DNA of 64,000 nucleotides from UBA9676 sp963730065 (GTDB lineage: Bacteria; Actinomycetota; Actinomycetes; Streptosporangiales; Streptosporangiaceae). A model generated the notes under the pieces. That model had not been told where the DNA came from, made no database searches, and saw only the letters and a list, made by a program, of their open reading frames with translations. The stretch spans positions 186,001 to 250,000 of the forward strand of contig CAVSQL010000017.1 of NCBI GenBank assembly GCA_963730065.1. Direction: 5' to 3'. Both the position numbers and the translations under genes were made by a program. Below, one piece after another: positions 9,116-18,123 of this stretch. Position 1 is the stretch's first letter, and the number at the start of each line of letters is the position of its first letter.

Positions 9116-9703
9116 GTGCTGAGATTCTGGGGCAATCGGCCCATGGATAAAAACCCCGATGTGGTCGAAACTCGTGAGCGCATTGACCTTATGCAAGAAG
9201 CTGTACAGCCGCTGCTGGCTGACAATAAGGCCAGGAGCTCTCGCTGGGAAGATTGGAAATACCGTCTCATCCAGGCAACGTGGAGCGAGAGCGGCAACAA
9301 AAAGACTTACTATCGCCTAAGAATAGTCTCCCTTACTTCAGCTATTACGGTGCCATCGCTGGTTGGCCTGAACCTCGCGGACACCGGAGGCGTGGTAGTG
9401 CGATGGCTCACATTCGGCCTGAGCCTGGTCGCCGCTATAGCTACAGGCATTCTTACCCTTTACAGAACGGGTGACCGCTGGCTTATGTATCGGAGGCTCA
9501 GGGAGGATCTCATGGCAATTGGCCGCACCTTGGTCGACAGCTTTAGCGCCGATCCTCGGAGTGAACGCGAAGCCTGGAGGGCGTTCACTTCAGCCACTGA
9601 TAAATCGATAGCTGAATACAATAAGACCTACGAGGCGGCGGTAATTCATATTGCCCAGTCGGCGCGGCAGCCGGGGCCAACTGACCAGAATGGCAGGAAA
9701 TGA
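9116..9703 (+). CDS. DUF4231/SLATT-like two-helix membrane protein
   Basis: 195 residues from GTG 9116, chosen because GGGAGGA lies 6 bases upstream. The middle reads WSESGNKKTYYRLRIVSLTSAIT followed by two hydrophobic helices (VSLTSAITVPSLVGLNL and WLTFGLSLVAAIATGILTLY), then a long charged helix (WLMYRRLREDLMAIG, AWRAFTSATDKSIAEYNKTYEAA). This N-K-x-x-YYRLR, two-TM, helical-tail layout is that of DUF4231 and the related SLATT proteins. SLATT proteins are proposed pore-forming effectors in nucleotide-signalled defence systems. No cyclase or SLOG partner is visible nearby. Its base composition is clearly lower in GC than its neighbours, which suggests recent transfer. Confidence 0.68.
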   Translation: MLRFWGNRPMDKNPDVVETRERIDLMQEAVQPLLADNKARSSRWEDWKYRLIQATWSESGNKKTYYRLRIVSLTSAITVPSLVGLNLADTGGVVVRWLTFGLSLVAAIATGILTLYRTGDRWLMYRRLREDLMAIGRTLVDSFSADPRSEREAWRAFTSATDKSIAEYNKTYEAAVIHIAQSARQPGPTDQNGRK

Positions 9704-9897
9704 ACGGAACAGGTGCCACGTAGACTCAAACTATTGACAGCACAGCCACATAGGCTCCAGGAATAAAAGGCATCAGTCATCCTGAATGGAGACCCGACAT
9801 GCTAAGCTCCGGGATCATTGACCTAGCAATTGGGCTTGTGGGGCTCGATTATTGGATTTTGGGTCGTTGCCTGGGGTTTCGCGGGGTGGTTTGGCTG

Positions 9898-10260
9898 TCA
9901 GGCGGCGATCCGGTGCTCGCTGGTCAGGCCGCCCAGGACGGGTCTGCGGCGGAGCCGGTAGCCGGCGAGGTTGATCAGCTCGGGCGCTACGGTCTCGGCC
10001 TGGTGGGGGCTGAGCTGTCGCAGGATACGGTGGGGCCGGAACGCGTTGTAGTGCGCGAGGTATTCGGTCAGGACGTGGCGCAGATGGCGCTCGCCGAGGA
10101 TCAGCGTTCGGTCGAACACTTCCTGCCGCAGGGTGCCGATCATCCGCTTGCAGATCGCGTTCGCCTTGGGCGTGTGCGTGCTGAGAATCGCGTCCGCGGC
10201 TTTGACCAGCAGAGTTGCTCTGCCAGCCGTGCGGCCGTGATGATCACCGATCATGTGCCT
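9898..10260 (-). pseudogene. C-terminal remnant of an integrase-core transposase
   Basis: The minus frame ending at 9898 encodes only the last third of a transposase: THTPKANAICKRMIGTLRQE (the catalytic Glu region, here altered to K), LGERHLRHVLTEYLAHYNAF, RPHRILRQLSP and the tail RRPVLGGLTSEHRIAA. The catalytic N-terminal two thirds are missing. It abuts, head to head, another remnant starting at 10253, so two IS copies collided here. Confidence 0.75.
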
Positions 10261-11252
10261 GCGGTTGGTCTTCGTCCTGATCACGCGGGTGGCCTCATGG
10301 CTGCGGCTGTCCCGGCGTGAGCAGGCATGGCCGACCGCAGAGATCTTGATCCTGCGCCACCAGCTCGCCGTGGTGCAACGGTGGCAGCCACGCCGCCCGA
10401 ACGTGAACTGGGCGGACCGGGCCCTGCTCGCGGCCCTGCCCGGCGTGCTACCGACAGCGCGGCGCCAGGGGCTGCGGCTGCTGGTCACCCCGGACACGAT
10501 CGTGCGTCGGCACCGCCACATCGTCCGCCGCCGCTGGGCCGCCAGGTCCATGCGCGGCAAGAGCGGCCTGCCGGCGACCCGCCGCACCATCGGGGCCCTG
10601 GTCCTGCGACTGGCCCGCGAGAACCCCGGATGGGGGTACCGCAGGATCCACGGCGAGCTGGCCGGCCTGGGAGTGAAGATAGCGGTTGACGGCGGGGGAC
10701 ATTCTGACGAAGGCCGGAACCGGCCGCGGGCCGCGCCGAACCGGGTCTGCCTGGCCGCAGTTCGCGCGCTCCCAGGCCGCGGCGATCCTGGCGCGGCTTG
10801 TTCACGGCCGGCCTGCCCGGCGGCACCCAGGCCCATGTTCTGGCCGTGATCGAGCACGCCACCCGGCGTATCCGCATCCTCGCAGTCACCCTGCATCCGT
10901 CGGGGGAATGGACAGCCCAGCAGGCCCGCAACCTGATCACCGACCTCGGCGGGCAGGCGCACAGGGTCACGTCATGATCCGCGGCCGCGGCCTGAACTTC
11001 ACCGCCGCGTTCGACGCAGTCCTCGCCGAGGGCCGGATCCGGACCGTGCTCTGCAACGCCCGCACACCCCGCATGAACGCAACAGCCGAACGCTGGATCG
11101 GGGGATGCTGGCGCGAGCTCCTGGACCGCACCCTCATCTGGAACCAGGCCCATCTGCGGCAGATCCTGCGCCTGTACCAGACCCTGTGGGTGCCGATAAC
11201 CCTGTCACGACCGCTGACCTGGTGTCTCCTGGGCGAGGGGTCGTCAAGTTAG
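10253..11252 (+). pseudogene. Degenerate integrase-core transposase
   Basis: The N-terminal half is in one frame (MCLRLVFVLITRVASWL, EILILRHQLAVVQRW, ENPGWGYRRIHGELAGLG), which drifts off near 10680. Later pieces appear in another frame (IRGRGLNFTAAFDAVLAEGR, TPRMNATAERWIGGCWRELL, NQAHLRQILRLYQ). The central part with the first catalytic Asp is scrambled, and the C-terminus after about 11190 is lost. It is non-functional and more decayed than the copy just downstream. Confidence 0.75.
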
Positions 11253-11297
11253 GTAGCTGGCTGCGCAGGGGGCTCACGTTCAGGCACTGTCAGTACC

Positions 11298-12374
11298 CAT
11301 GTCAATACGCTTCGCTTACTTGACGGTGATCCGGATATTCGGCTGGCTCGCCTTGCTCGCCCGGTCCGATCGCGCCAAGGACGCCGAGATCCTCATCCTG
11401 CGTCACCAGGTCGCTGTGCTCCGGCGCCAGGTAGGGACACCGAGGCTTGTCCCGGGCTGACCGGGCGGTCCTGTCAGTCCTGGCCCGGATGATGCCCAGC
11501 GGTCATCTCCGTCAGCTGCGCCTGATTATCTCACCGCGCACCCTGCTGCGCTGGCACGCCGGCCTGGTCCGGCGGCATTGGGCCTATCCACGCCGCGCTC
11601 CTGGACGGCCGCGCACGCCGCTGGCCATGCGGGCGCTGGTGCTGGAGATGGCTCGTGACAACCCGGGCTGGGGATACCGGCGCATCCAAGGTGAACTGGC
11701 CGGCCTGGGATACATGGTGGCGCCGTTGACGGTGTGGCAGATCCTCAAAGACGCGGGCATCGATCCCGCGCCTCGGCGAGCCGGGCAGGGCTGGCGGGCG
11801 TTCCTGGCCGGGCAGGCGAAGACGATCCTCGCGGCTGATTTCTTCCACGTTGACACGGTGTTCCTGCGCCGCCTTTATGTGCTGTTCTTCATCGAGCACG
11901 CCACCCGCCGCGTGCACTTGGCCGGGATCACCGCCCATCCCACGGGCGCGTGGGTGACGCAGCAGGCCCCATAACCTGCTGATGAGCCTCGAGGATCACG
12001 CTGACAGTTTCAAGTTCCTGATCCGGGATCGGGACGCCAGGTTCACCGGGGCGCTCGACGCGGTGTTCACCGCGATCGGCGTGCGGATCATCACAAGCCC
12101 TGTCCGGGCGCCGCGTGCGAACGCGATCGCGGAACGCTGGGTGGGCAGCACCCGCCGCGAGTGCCTGGACCGGATGCTGATCACCGGCGAACGGCACCTG
12201 AGGCTGGTCTTCGGCGAGTACGCCGACCATTACAACACGCATCGCCCGCACCGGATGCTGCAGCAGAACCCGTCCGCCGGGCGTGCGCATCCGCCTGTCG
12301 AAGTGACCGGTATGTGCGTTCTTCGCCGAGACCGACTCAGCGGCTTCATCCACGAATACGCGCAGGTCGCATAG
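11298..12374 (+). pseudogene. Integrase-core transposase with two frameshifts
   Basis: It starts at ATG 11298 (MSIRFAYLTVIRIFGWLALL, AKDAEILILRHQVAVLRRQV). The frame ends at about 11457 and resumes in the next frame (SRADRAVLSVLARMM through AKTILAADFFHVDTVFLRRL to WVTQQAP, stop near 11974). It resumes again at about 11976 (SLEDHADSFKFLIRDRDARF, APRANAIAERWVGSTRREC, HYNTHRPHRMLQQ, stop 12374). The DDE residues are all present, so only two small indels separate it from an intact gene. It marks the left side of the lanthipeptide operon. Confidence 0.85.
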
Positions 12375-12596
12375 GGTGACACAGTTTCCGGCACCCACAG
12401 GCGCACGTGTCTGGCGAGAACCAGAAGGCCGTGCGGCAACCGCGCCCCATCCGTGGTATGAGAACGCGGTGCGCTCCGTCATGGCGGAACCCCGAAATCA
12501 TGGTCAAGCTTACTGCGTGTCTTTCTGCAATCCCCGCTTCCTTTTAGGCGATGTGACCACGAAGCTACGAGGGAAGCCCAGTACAGGGCGGACCAT
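12375..12596. other. Non-coding interval between IS copy and LanC gene
   Basis: No supported gene. The first 35 bases keep the IS-flank signature seen at the other copies (GTTTCCGGCACCCACAGGC; compare GTTCCGGAACCCCACAGGC near 17985), so the IS probably ends here. The remainder shows no clear terminator. Confidence 0.4.
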
Positions 12597-13883
12597 TCAG
12601 CGTGTATCGCGGTCTGGGGCTCCAACAAGAAGCAGCGACGGGGTCGACTTGGGATCGTCTGTCCGCAGCAGCCCATGCCCGATTCCAGCGTAACCGAGCA
12701 TTAACGACGGGTTGTATCGACCAGAGGGAACTCCGCAGGTCCATGTCGCTTCTTCGCGCGTTCGCAGAAGCAGTCGCCACATGCGCCGGGCCTGGTTGGC
12801 GTATTCGGAGTCGTTGAGCACTTCGGTCGCGAACAGCAGTGTCTCGGCCAGTCCAGCCCGGCCGTGGCATGGTGATGCGTCAGAGTACGTCGGCAGGGTG
12901 CGCAGGTGCTGGATGGTGGCGCGGAGTGCGCGTTTGGTGCCCACCATTAGCTCTGCGCGACGCTGGGGCACAAGCTGAATGGCCCTGAGGCGAGTCAGGC
13001 CGATGCCGGCCGCGCCGTGACACCAGGCAACCATGAACGAGGGACGTTCCAGAAGGCTCGGGTCGTCATGGCGATTGCTGCGCTCGCGTAGGTCCGGCCA
13101 GTTCTCATGGTGGGTGTCATAGAGCTGATCTTCGTAGCGGAAAGCAGCAAGGCCGCCCTCGAGCCAATCGTCTCTCCCACAGGCGACACCGGCCTCGATG
13201 AGGGCAAGCCCCATGCCTGCCGCGCCGTGCGCCAATCCGCATAGCGGCGTGGAGCCTACCCCCGGGCCGGACGCGCGATCGTTGTTCCAGCACCATGTCG
13301 CCTCATGCCGGGTTGCGGCTGCGGCTAGCTCTTCAGCGAATGCGATTGCCGCGTCGGCAAGTCGTTCGGCCCCGGGGAGCCGTGCGAGCCAGAGAAGTGG
13401 AGCGAGAGCGCCGGCGTTGCCGCCGATAACGTCGAGCAGGTTGTCGTTTCCCGGGATAACGGTTCGATGCGCTAGTCGAAGGCCGCGCTCGACCAACTGG
13501 GGTTCGTCGGTGATCATGCCCACCCGTGCCGCCGCATAGGCGATGCCGACAAGTCCGCTGTAGAAGCCTCGGCGCACGTTGACGGCTACTTCGTCACTTC
13601 TATCCAAGGCGTGTCGTATCGCGGCGCAGGCTGTCGCACGGGCCTCGACGAGGTCGATGCGGGCGAACAGATGAGCAAGAAAAAGGCCTATCCCCGAGGT
13701 ACCGGTGTACAGCTCAGGGCCGAGTGCGGTCACAGTTGGTGTGATCGGCGCACCTGGCGCGCTCAGCTCACGGGGACTCCGGCCAACCCAGTTGCAGCGT
13801 TCCTCATGCCAGTACGCCGTAACGCACAACTTCCGCCCGATGTCCGCAGCGGCCTCGAGGAGGTCGGCCTTCCCATCCTTCAT
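12597..13883 (-). CDS. LanC-type lanthionine cyclase
   Basis: 428 residues. The ATG at 13883 overlaps the stop of the upstream gene in ATGA; an upstream ATG at 13925 is less likely. The LanC alpha/alpha-barrel signatures are complete: GTSGIGLFLAHL, GFYSGLVGIAYA, GLAHGAAGMG (His 229), FMVAWCHGAAGIGL (Cys 288), SPCHGRAGLAETLL (Cys 339, His 340), MLGYAGIGHGLL. These correspond to the catalytic His and the Cys/Cys/His zinc ligands of NisC, so a zinc-activated thiol addition to dehydroamino acids is expected. It is a stand-alone cyclase, not the end of a LanM or LanKC protein. Together with the kinase and HopA1 genes it would make (methyl)lanthionine rings in the precursor encoded at 16031-16687. 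Confidence 0.9.
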   Translation of the reverse strand: MKDGKADLLEAAADIGRKLCVTAYWHEERCNWVGRSPRELSAPGAPITPTVTALGPELYTGTSGIGLFLAHLFARIDLVEARATACAAIRHALDRSDEVAVNVRRGFYSGLVGIAYAAARVGMITDEPQLVERGLRLAHRTVIPGNDNLLDVIGGNAGALAPLLWLARLPGAERLADAAIAFAEELAAAATRHEATWCWNNDRASGPGVGSTPLCGLAHGAAGMGLALIEAGVACGRDDWLEGGLAAFRYEDQLYDTHHENWPDLRERSNRHDDPSLLERPSFMVAWCHGAAGIGLTRLRAIQLVPQRRAELMVGTKRALRATIQHLRTLPTYSDASPCHGRAGLAETLLFATEVLNDSEYANQARRMWRLLLRTREEATWTCGVPSGRYNPSLMLGYAGIGHGLLRTDDPKSTPSLLLVGAPDRDTR

Positions 13884-14899
13884 AGCCCATCCGGTCGCTT
13901 GGTACTCGCATCCTGTGTCGGCCACCTGTACCGCTGCCGCGACCCCGGGTTAAGCCACGGCCGTGATATAAGGAGTCCATCGTCGGCGAAGCGCGCTGCG
14001 ACCGCCGCCGTCACGTCCTCGGCGGCTGTCCGTCCGTCCTGGAAAGCGCGAACAAGGCCCTCGGCCACGAGCTGACATCGGTGCTGCCCGAAGCTTCTGC
14101 CGTCACCGGGATCCTCGGCGATGGCGACCCCGCGGGCAAGTCGCTTGGTAAACATCGGCGTCGTTGGGCGCAAGGACGCCGAGACTGCCCGGTGCAGATC
14201 AGGCAGAAGTGCCATCGCGGCGGCAGCGTCGGCGAGCGCAACGTACAGGACGCCGGCGTCAGCGCGCACGTAGGCACCCGGATCGCTGAGCACCTTGGCG
14301 TGGAAGGCCACGCCGACGGTGTTGAACCGGTGTGTTAGCTCGTCAATCCAGCCGGGCGCGATTTCTGGCGTCAAATGCCAGTAGAACCGCAGGGTATCGC
14401 CTTGAGACCCGTTGCCATCAGCGGGCTGATCCGCATCGCCGAGCATGGTGTAGTAACCGGGCAGCATCTCGCGCAGTTCCTTGGCGAGCCGGAGCCGGCC
14501 GGCACTGCCTACAGTGACCGTGCCGTCCACCGGACGAAACTGTTCCGGCTGGGCCCACAGTGTTATATCGTCGCCGCGCTTGCTGACGGCCAGCGTCCCG
14601 TCGTCCTCCATCGCCCTCACAACCCAGCCTGGCTCCCAGGTGCCAGTGCCGCAGTTGGCCTGCGAAAGCCGGCCGACAAATGCCCGCGCTGCCCGCGTGT
14701 CTCCCCCGGCCATGACGGGTCCGTATGATGGACGGCAGTACAGACGCCGGTAAAGCGTACTAGCAAGAAGTGACGTCATCGCTGTCACCCCGCCCGCCAC
14801 CGGCACTTCGAAATTGTCACCGGAGACAGAAAACCGGCCACTGGCCTGGAGCTCGACAGCTTCGACGATCTCGCGCAGATCAGCCGTTGCCCGCGGCAT
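13880..14899 (-). CDS. HopA1-like protein, probable phospho-Ser/Thr lyase of lanthipeptide synthesis
   Basis: 339 residues from ATG 14899 (MPRATADLREIVEAVEL), which overlaps the kinase gene by 20 bases; the frame is open upstream but only as kinase shadow. Features of the HopA1 (type III effector HopA1-like) family are SLLASTLYRRLYCRPSYGP, the central GSQGDTLRFYWHLTPEIAPGW and VAFHAKVLSDPGAYVRADAG, and the C-terminal FGQHRCQLVAEGLVRAF. In class V lanthipeptide pathways (lexapeptide, cacaoidin, pristinin) a HopA1-like protein works with an APH-like kinase and is assigned to phosphate elimination. The same role is inferred here from the gene pair. Confidence 0.82.
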   Translation of the reverse strand: MPRATADLREIVEAVELQASGRFSVSGDNFEVPVAGGVTAMTSLLASTLYRRLYCRPSYGPVMAGGDTRAARAFVGRLSQANCGTGTWEPGWVVRAMEDDGTLAVSKRGDDITLWAQPEQFRPVDGTVTVGSAGRLRLAKELREMLPGYYTMLGDADQPADGNGSQGDTLRFYWHLTPEIAPGWIDELTHRFNTVGVAFHAKVLSDPGAYVRADAGVLYVALADAAAAMALLPDLHRAVSASLRPTTPMFTKRLARGVAIAEDPGDGRSFGQHRCQLVAEGLVRAFQDGRTAAEDVTAAVAARFADDGLLISRPWLNPGSRQRYRWPTQDASTKRPDGL

Positions 14900-16031
14900 G
14901 CCCGGTTCGTTTCCACGGTGGCGGGATACCGAGCAGGTGCAGCAATGCATCCCTCGGATCGGCCAGGATGTTGGCAGCGAGCTGGAGCATCGCAATTGCG
15001 AGGTTCGAGGGGGTGGGGGCGGCAGCCGATAGCTCGTAGGCGCCCTGTGCCATGCGAGCAGCGGCGAACCGCACGGACCGCAACAGGAAATCGCCAGCCG
15101 CATTAGCGTCCAGACGCGCCGAGTGGCAGTATGAGTTCCAAAATGCCCGGGTCGCCGGATGCAGATTCGCCAGCGGGATCTGCGCGCTCTCCAGCATCTG
15201 TTCAGGCGTCAGGTCACCGCTGAGCGGCACGGAGAGCAGCCAGTAGCCCAGGAAGTCGCGGAATATGTTCCCGACGTCCCAGGCGGCGTCGCCAACCTGG
15301 ATGAGTTCCCAGTCGACGATGTACACACGCACGTCCTCATCGGCGCGTGCGGTGACCAGAACGTTGTCTCCCTTGATGTCGCCGTGGATGAGCGTATCGG
15401 CCATCCACTCGCCGCGCAGGCTGTCCAGCCCTTCCGTCATCGGACGGTCTTGTTGCAGCAGCTTGAGAACCTGGAGGCTGGCAGGGCTCAGCCGTGCGAA
15501 GATCTCCGGCGCCGGGCGGTGTGCGAACAAGATCCACGGCGGAGCCGAAAGTAGCTGGACCATCCACGTATCCGGCCGGGACGATCGTTCGCGGAAGACG
15601 CGATGGAGCGTGCCGAGCGCCTCGCCGAGCGGCTCTGCAGAGTCAGACGGGAACTCTGGAGCTGTTGTGGACGCGTAATGTGCCCAGAGGGGACGGCCGT
15701 CAACCAGTTCCAGGATCAGTACGTGTCGATTCTCGTCCCAGCCCTCGAAACCGGGAATGACATTGCGCAGTTCGGCGCTGTCCGGGTCGAGCTGACAGTG
15801 GTTATAAAACGCGGCTTCACAGCGGATCGTCGCGTCCGTGGAAGGCTCGCCCTCACCTGGCTGCTTGAGCAGGTAGCTCGGGCCATCCTGGCGGATGATC
15901 TTCAGGTTCTCGTTCCGCCGGCCGACATCGACGACTTCGAGATCGCCCTCGACGATGGCTGCCGCGTTCACCAGATCGCGCTCCAGCAGATACGGGACGA
16001 CAGTGTCAACCGTTAGATTCGGGAGTGTCAT
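14880..16031 (-). CDS. APH-like kinase, probable lanthipeptide Ser/Thr kinase
   Basis: 383 residues from ATG 16031, which shares one base with the precursor stop (TGATG). The aminoglycoside-phosphotransferase fold is clear: PSYLLKQPG (ATP-binding Lys near 56), VLILELVDGRPL hinge, catalytic loop LIHGDIKGDNVLV (Asp 218, Asn 223) and metal-binding VYIVDWELIQVGDAAWDVG (Asp 240). Nothing suggests antibiotic resistance: it lies between a Cys-rich precursor and a HopA1 gene, the arrangement of class V lanthipeptide kinases that phosphorylate Ser/Thr before elimination. Its C-terminal end overlaps the HopA1 start. Confidence 0.85.
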   Translation of the reverse strand: MTLPNLTVDTVVPYLLERDLVNAAAIVEGDLEVVDVGRRNENLKIIRQDGPSYLLKQPGEGEPSTDATIRCEAAFYNHCQLDPDSAELRNVIPGFEGWDENRHVLILELVDGRPLWAHYASTTAPEFPSDSAEPLGEALGTLHRVFRERSSRPDTWMVQLLSAPPWILFAHRPAPEIFARLSPASLQVLKLLQQDRPMTEGLDSLRGEWMADTLIHGDIKGDNVLVTARADEDVRVYIVDWELIQVGDAAWDVGNIFRDFLGYWLLSVPLSGDLTPEQMLESAQIPLANLHPATRAFWNSYCHSARLDANAAGDFLLRSVRFAAARMAQGAYELSAAAPTPSNLAIAMLQLAANILADPRDALLHLLGIPPPWKRTGHAAGNG

Positions 16032-16687
16032 CACCAGCAGCGTGCAGCGGAATAGATCTGGCATCCACAGTGGGTGACGGGCTCTCCGGTGCAGTACCTG
16101 CCTGCAGTCGGCGGACACTGATAGGCCGTGTAGCACACGCCGACGCAGGTGTATCCGCAGGTGAAGCAAGTGTTGGCTGTGGCTACGGGCCAGCACCAAT
16201 ATTGCTCGGTATTAGCGCATGGCATGTCGTTGCTCGCGAGACAGGGGCCGACAAGCATCGAGCATGGCCAGACCTGGGATTCTCCACAGCCGGGTCCGTC
16301 CGCAGTCTCCGGCGCGAAGGGCTCGCGCGCCAGCGAGCGGTGGGTGACGGGCGGGCCCTTGGCCATCTTTGCTGCGATCCCGCCGGTGAGAAAGCGGGCC
16401 TCGATCGACGTGCGGGCGGTCACGCAGCGCTCCACCCGCGCGTGGGCCTTCACCCAAATCGCGGACCCGCCGTGCGGCAGCTCCTCGGCGGACGCTTCCT
16501 CGACATGGATGATGTCGTCTTCGCGGATCTCGTAGTAGACGCCAAGATCGTCCAGACTCGGATAGACCTTGACCACACCATCCGCGGCGCTGCCGAAGTA
16601 TCCCAGCACCTTGGAAGCCCCGGCGTCGCCGGAACCGCTGGTCAGCTTCTCGACCAGTGGATGCGGACGATACTTGGGGTTCGCCAA
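16031..16687 (-). CDS. Large Cys-rich lanthipeptide precursor
   Basis: 218 residues, TTG start at 16687 with AGGGGG 6 bases upstream. Residues 1-112 form an ordered-looking leader (MANPKYRPHPLVEKL, VVKVYPSLDDLGVYYEIRED, ARFLTGGIAAKMAKG). Residues 131-218 are a core with 14 Cys (134, 142, 149, 157, 165, 174, 177, 181, 185, 191, 199, 207, 209, 217) and 13 Ser/Thr, spread almost alternately and ending in Cys-Trp. The near 1:1 ratio suits many (methyl)lanthionine rings. One further Cys lies in the leader (88). No double-glycine site is obvious; GG at 102-103 is followed by an Ala-rich stretch. The core is far longer than known class I-V cores. It could alternatively be a disulfide-rich secreted protein, but the one-base overlap with the kinase gene argues for a substrate. 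Confidence 0.8.
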   Translation of the reverse strand: MANPKYRPHPLVEKLTSGSGDAGASKVLGYFGSAADGVVKVYPSLDDLGVYYEIREDDIIHVEEASAEELPHGGSAIWVKAHARVERCVTARTSIEARFLTGGIAAKMAKGPPVTHRSLAREPFAPETADGPGCGESQVWPCSMLVGPCLASNDMPCANTEQYWCWPVATANTCFTCGYTCVGVCYTAYQCPPTAGRYCTGEPVTHCGCQIYSAARCW

Positions 16688-16708
16688 AGTTACCCCCTAG
16701 TCCCATGC

Positions 16709-16736
16709 AGAATATCTCCGCGACGCCGACAGTCAA
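16709..16736 (-). promoter_or_regulatory. Promoter of the lanthipeptide operon
   Basis: On the minus strand TTGACT (16731-16736) is separated by 16 bases from TATTCT (16709-16714), close to the housekeeping sigma consensus and unusually good for this GC-rich DNA. The TTG start of the precursor lies 22 bases beyond the -10, leaving a short leader with the AGGGGG ribosome binding site. All four operon genes overlap, so this is probably the only promoter. Confidence 0.65.
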
Positions 16737-16898
16737 GCCCCAGCTATCCACTCACTGCACAACGGCCGCAGTGCGCTGGGCGGACTGGACAGCTGGATCG
16801 ATTGACTCTGGCCGACCCTGCCGGGTTCCAAAAGTCGGCCTATTCCTGTGACCTGGGGCGGCGGGCGAAGCATGGCCGTGGGGCATGATGATCAGCCA

Positions 16899-17964
16899 TG
16901 TCCCTTCGCCTGCTCTATCTGATCTTCGTCCGGCTCTGTGGCTGGCTTGTCCTGGCCGGCCGCTCGCCGGCGTCCAAGAACGCCGAGCTGCTGGTGCTGC
17001 GGCACGAGGTCGCCGGGCTGCGCCGCACCAGCCCCCGGCCCCGGCTGGACTGAGCCGGCCGAGCGGTGCTGGCCGCGCTGATCCGGCATCTGCCCCGAAG
17101 GCTGCGGGCGCGCCGGCTGGTCACGCCAGGCACCGTCCTGCAGTGGCACCGCCGCCTGGTCAGAAAGAAGTGGACCTACCCGAACCGCACGGGCTGGCCG
17201 CCGGTCAGCGCCGAGATCACCACCCTGATCGAGCGGCTCGCCACCGACAACCACGGCTGGGGATACCAGCGGATCCAGGGTGAGCTGCTCAAGCTCGGCC
17301 ACCGGGCCGGCGCATCAACGATCCGCCTGGTCCTCAAACACTGAAGATCCCCCCGGCGCCAAAGCGGCACACCGACACCACCTGGCACCAGTTCCTGCGC
17401 GCCCAAGCCGCGGCAATGCTGGCCGCCGACTTCTTCCACGTGGACTGCGCGGTGACCCTCCACCGCCTGTACTGCTTCTTCGTGACCGAGCCGGCTCCCG
17501 CTCCGGGCACATCCTCGGCGTGACCACCAACCCGGACGGGCCATGGACCACGCAGCAGATCCGCAACCTCCTGATGGACCTCAGCGACCACGCCACGGAC
17601 TTCCGGTTCCTGGTCCGCGACCGGGCCGGGCAGTTCACCGAATCCTTCGACGCGGTCCTGGCCAGCGCCGGAATCGCAGCCGTCAAGATCCCACCCCCGA
17701 AGCCCCCGCGCGAACGCCTACGCACAACGGTCCGTGCTCACCGCCCGGACCGAGGCCACCGACCCGATGCTGATCTTCGGCGAACGACATCTGAAGTCGG
17801 TCCTCGCCGGGTACCAGGCCCACTACAACGGACGACGACCCCACCGCGGCAGCCAGCTCCACCCGCCCAGGCCCGACCACCCCGCCGCCGACCTCTCCCA
17901 CAAGCGGATCAAGCGCCGACCCGTCCTCGGCGGCCTCCTCAACGAATACGAGCGGGTCGCCTAG
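16899..17964 (+). pseudogene. Integrase-core transposase, stop codon and frameshifts
   Basis: A close relative of the intact copy at 23229. It starts MSLRLLYLIFVRLCGWLVL; a TGA replaces the conserved Trp codon after RPRLD (near 17051). The frame then runs to KLGHRAGASTIRLVLKH and a TGA near 17342, and continues in other frames (AAMLAADFFHVDCAVTLHRL, QIRNLLMDLSDHATDFRFL, LNEYERVA, stop 17964). Both copies share the flanking bases upstream (CATGATGATCRGCC) and downstream (GGAACCCCACAG). It closes the right side of the lanthipeptide operon. Confidence 0.87.
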
Positions 17965-18123
17965 AAGCCCAGGTCAAGGCCGGTGGCCAAGTTCCGGAAC
18001 CCCACAGGCGCGCCGACCTGATCAGCGGAATCTGGCCTGCCGGTCCCCGCCGCGCTGCCCGGTTGCCCAGCCGGTTATGTCTCGTGATCGACCCGTGCGA
18101 GGAGGTCACCGGTGCTGTGACGG

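Noticed and set aside
9787..9803. 17-base identity TGGAGACCCGACATGCT with 59954-59970 (start of the MetE-like gene)
   Set aside because: The sequences diverge completely on both sides and the downstream frame at 9799 shows no MetE similarity; one such match in 64 kb of biased DNA can be chance.
14880..16031. Aminoglycoside resistance enzyme
   Set aside because: The APH fold is real, but the overlap with a Cys-rich precursor and a HopA1 gene fits a lanthipeptide kinase much better.
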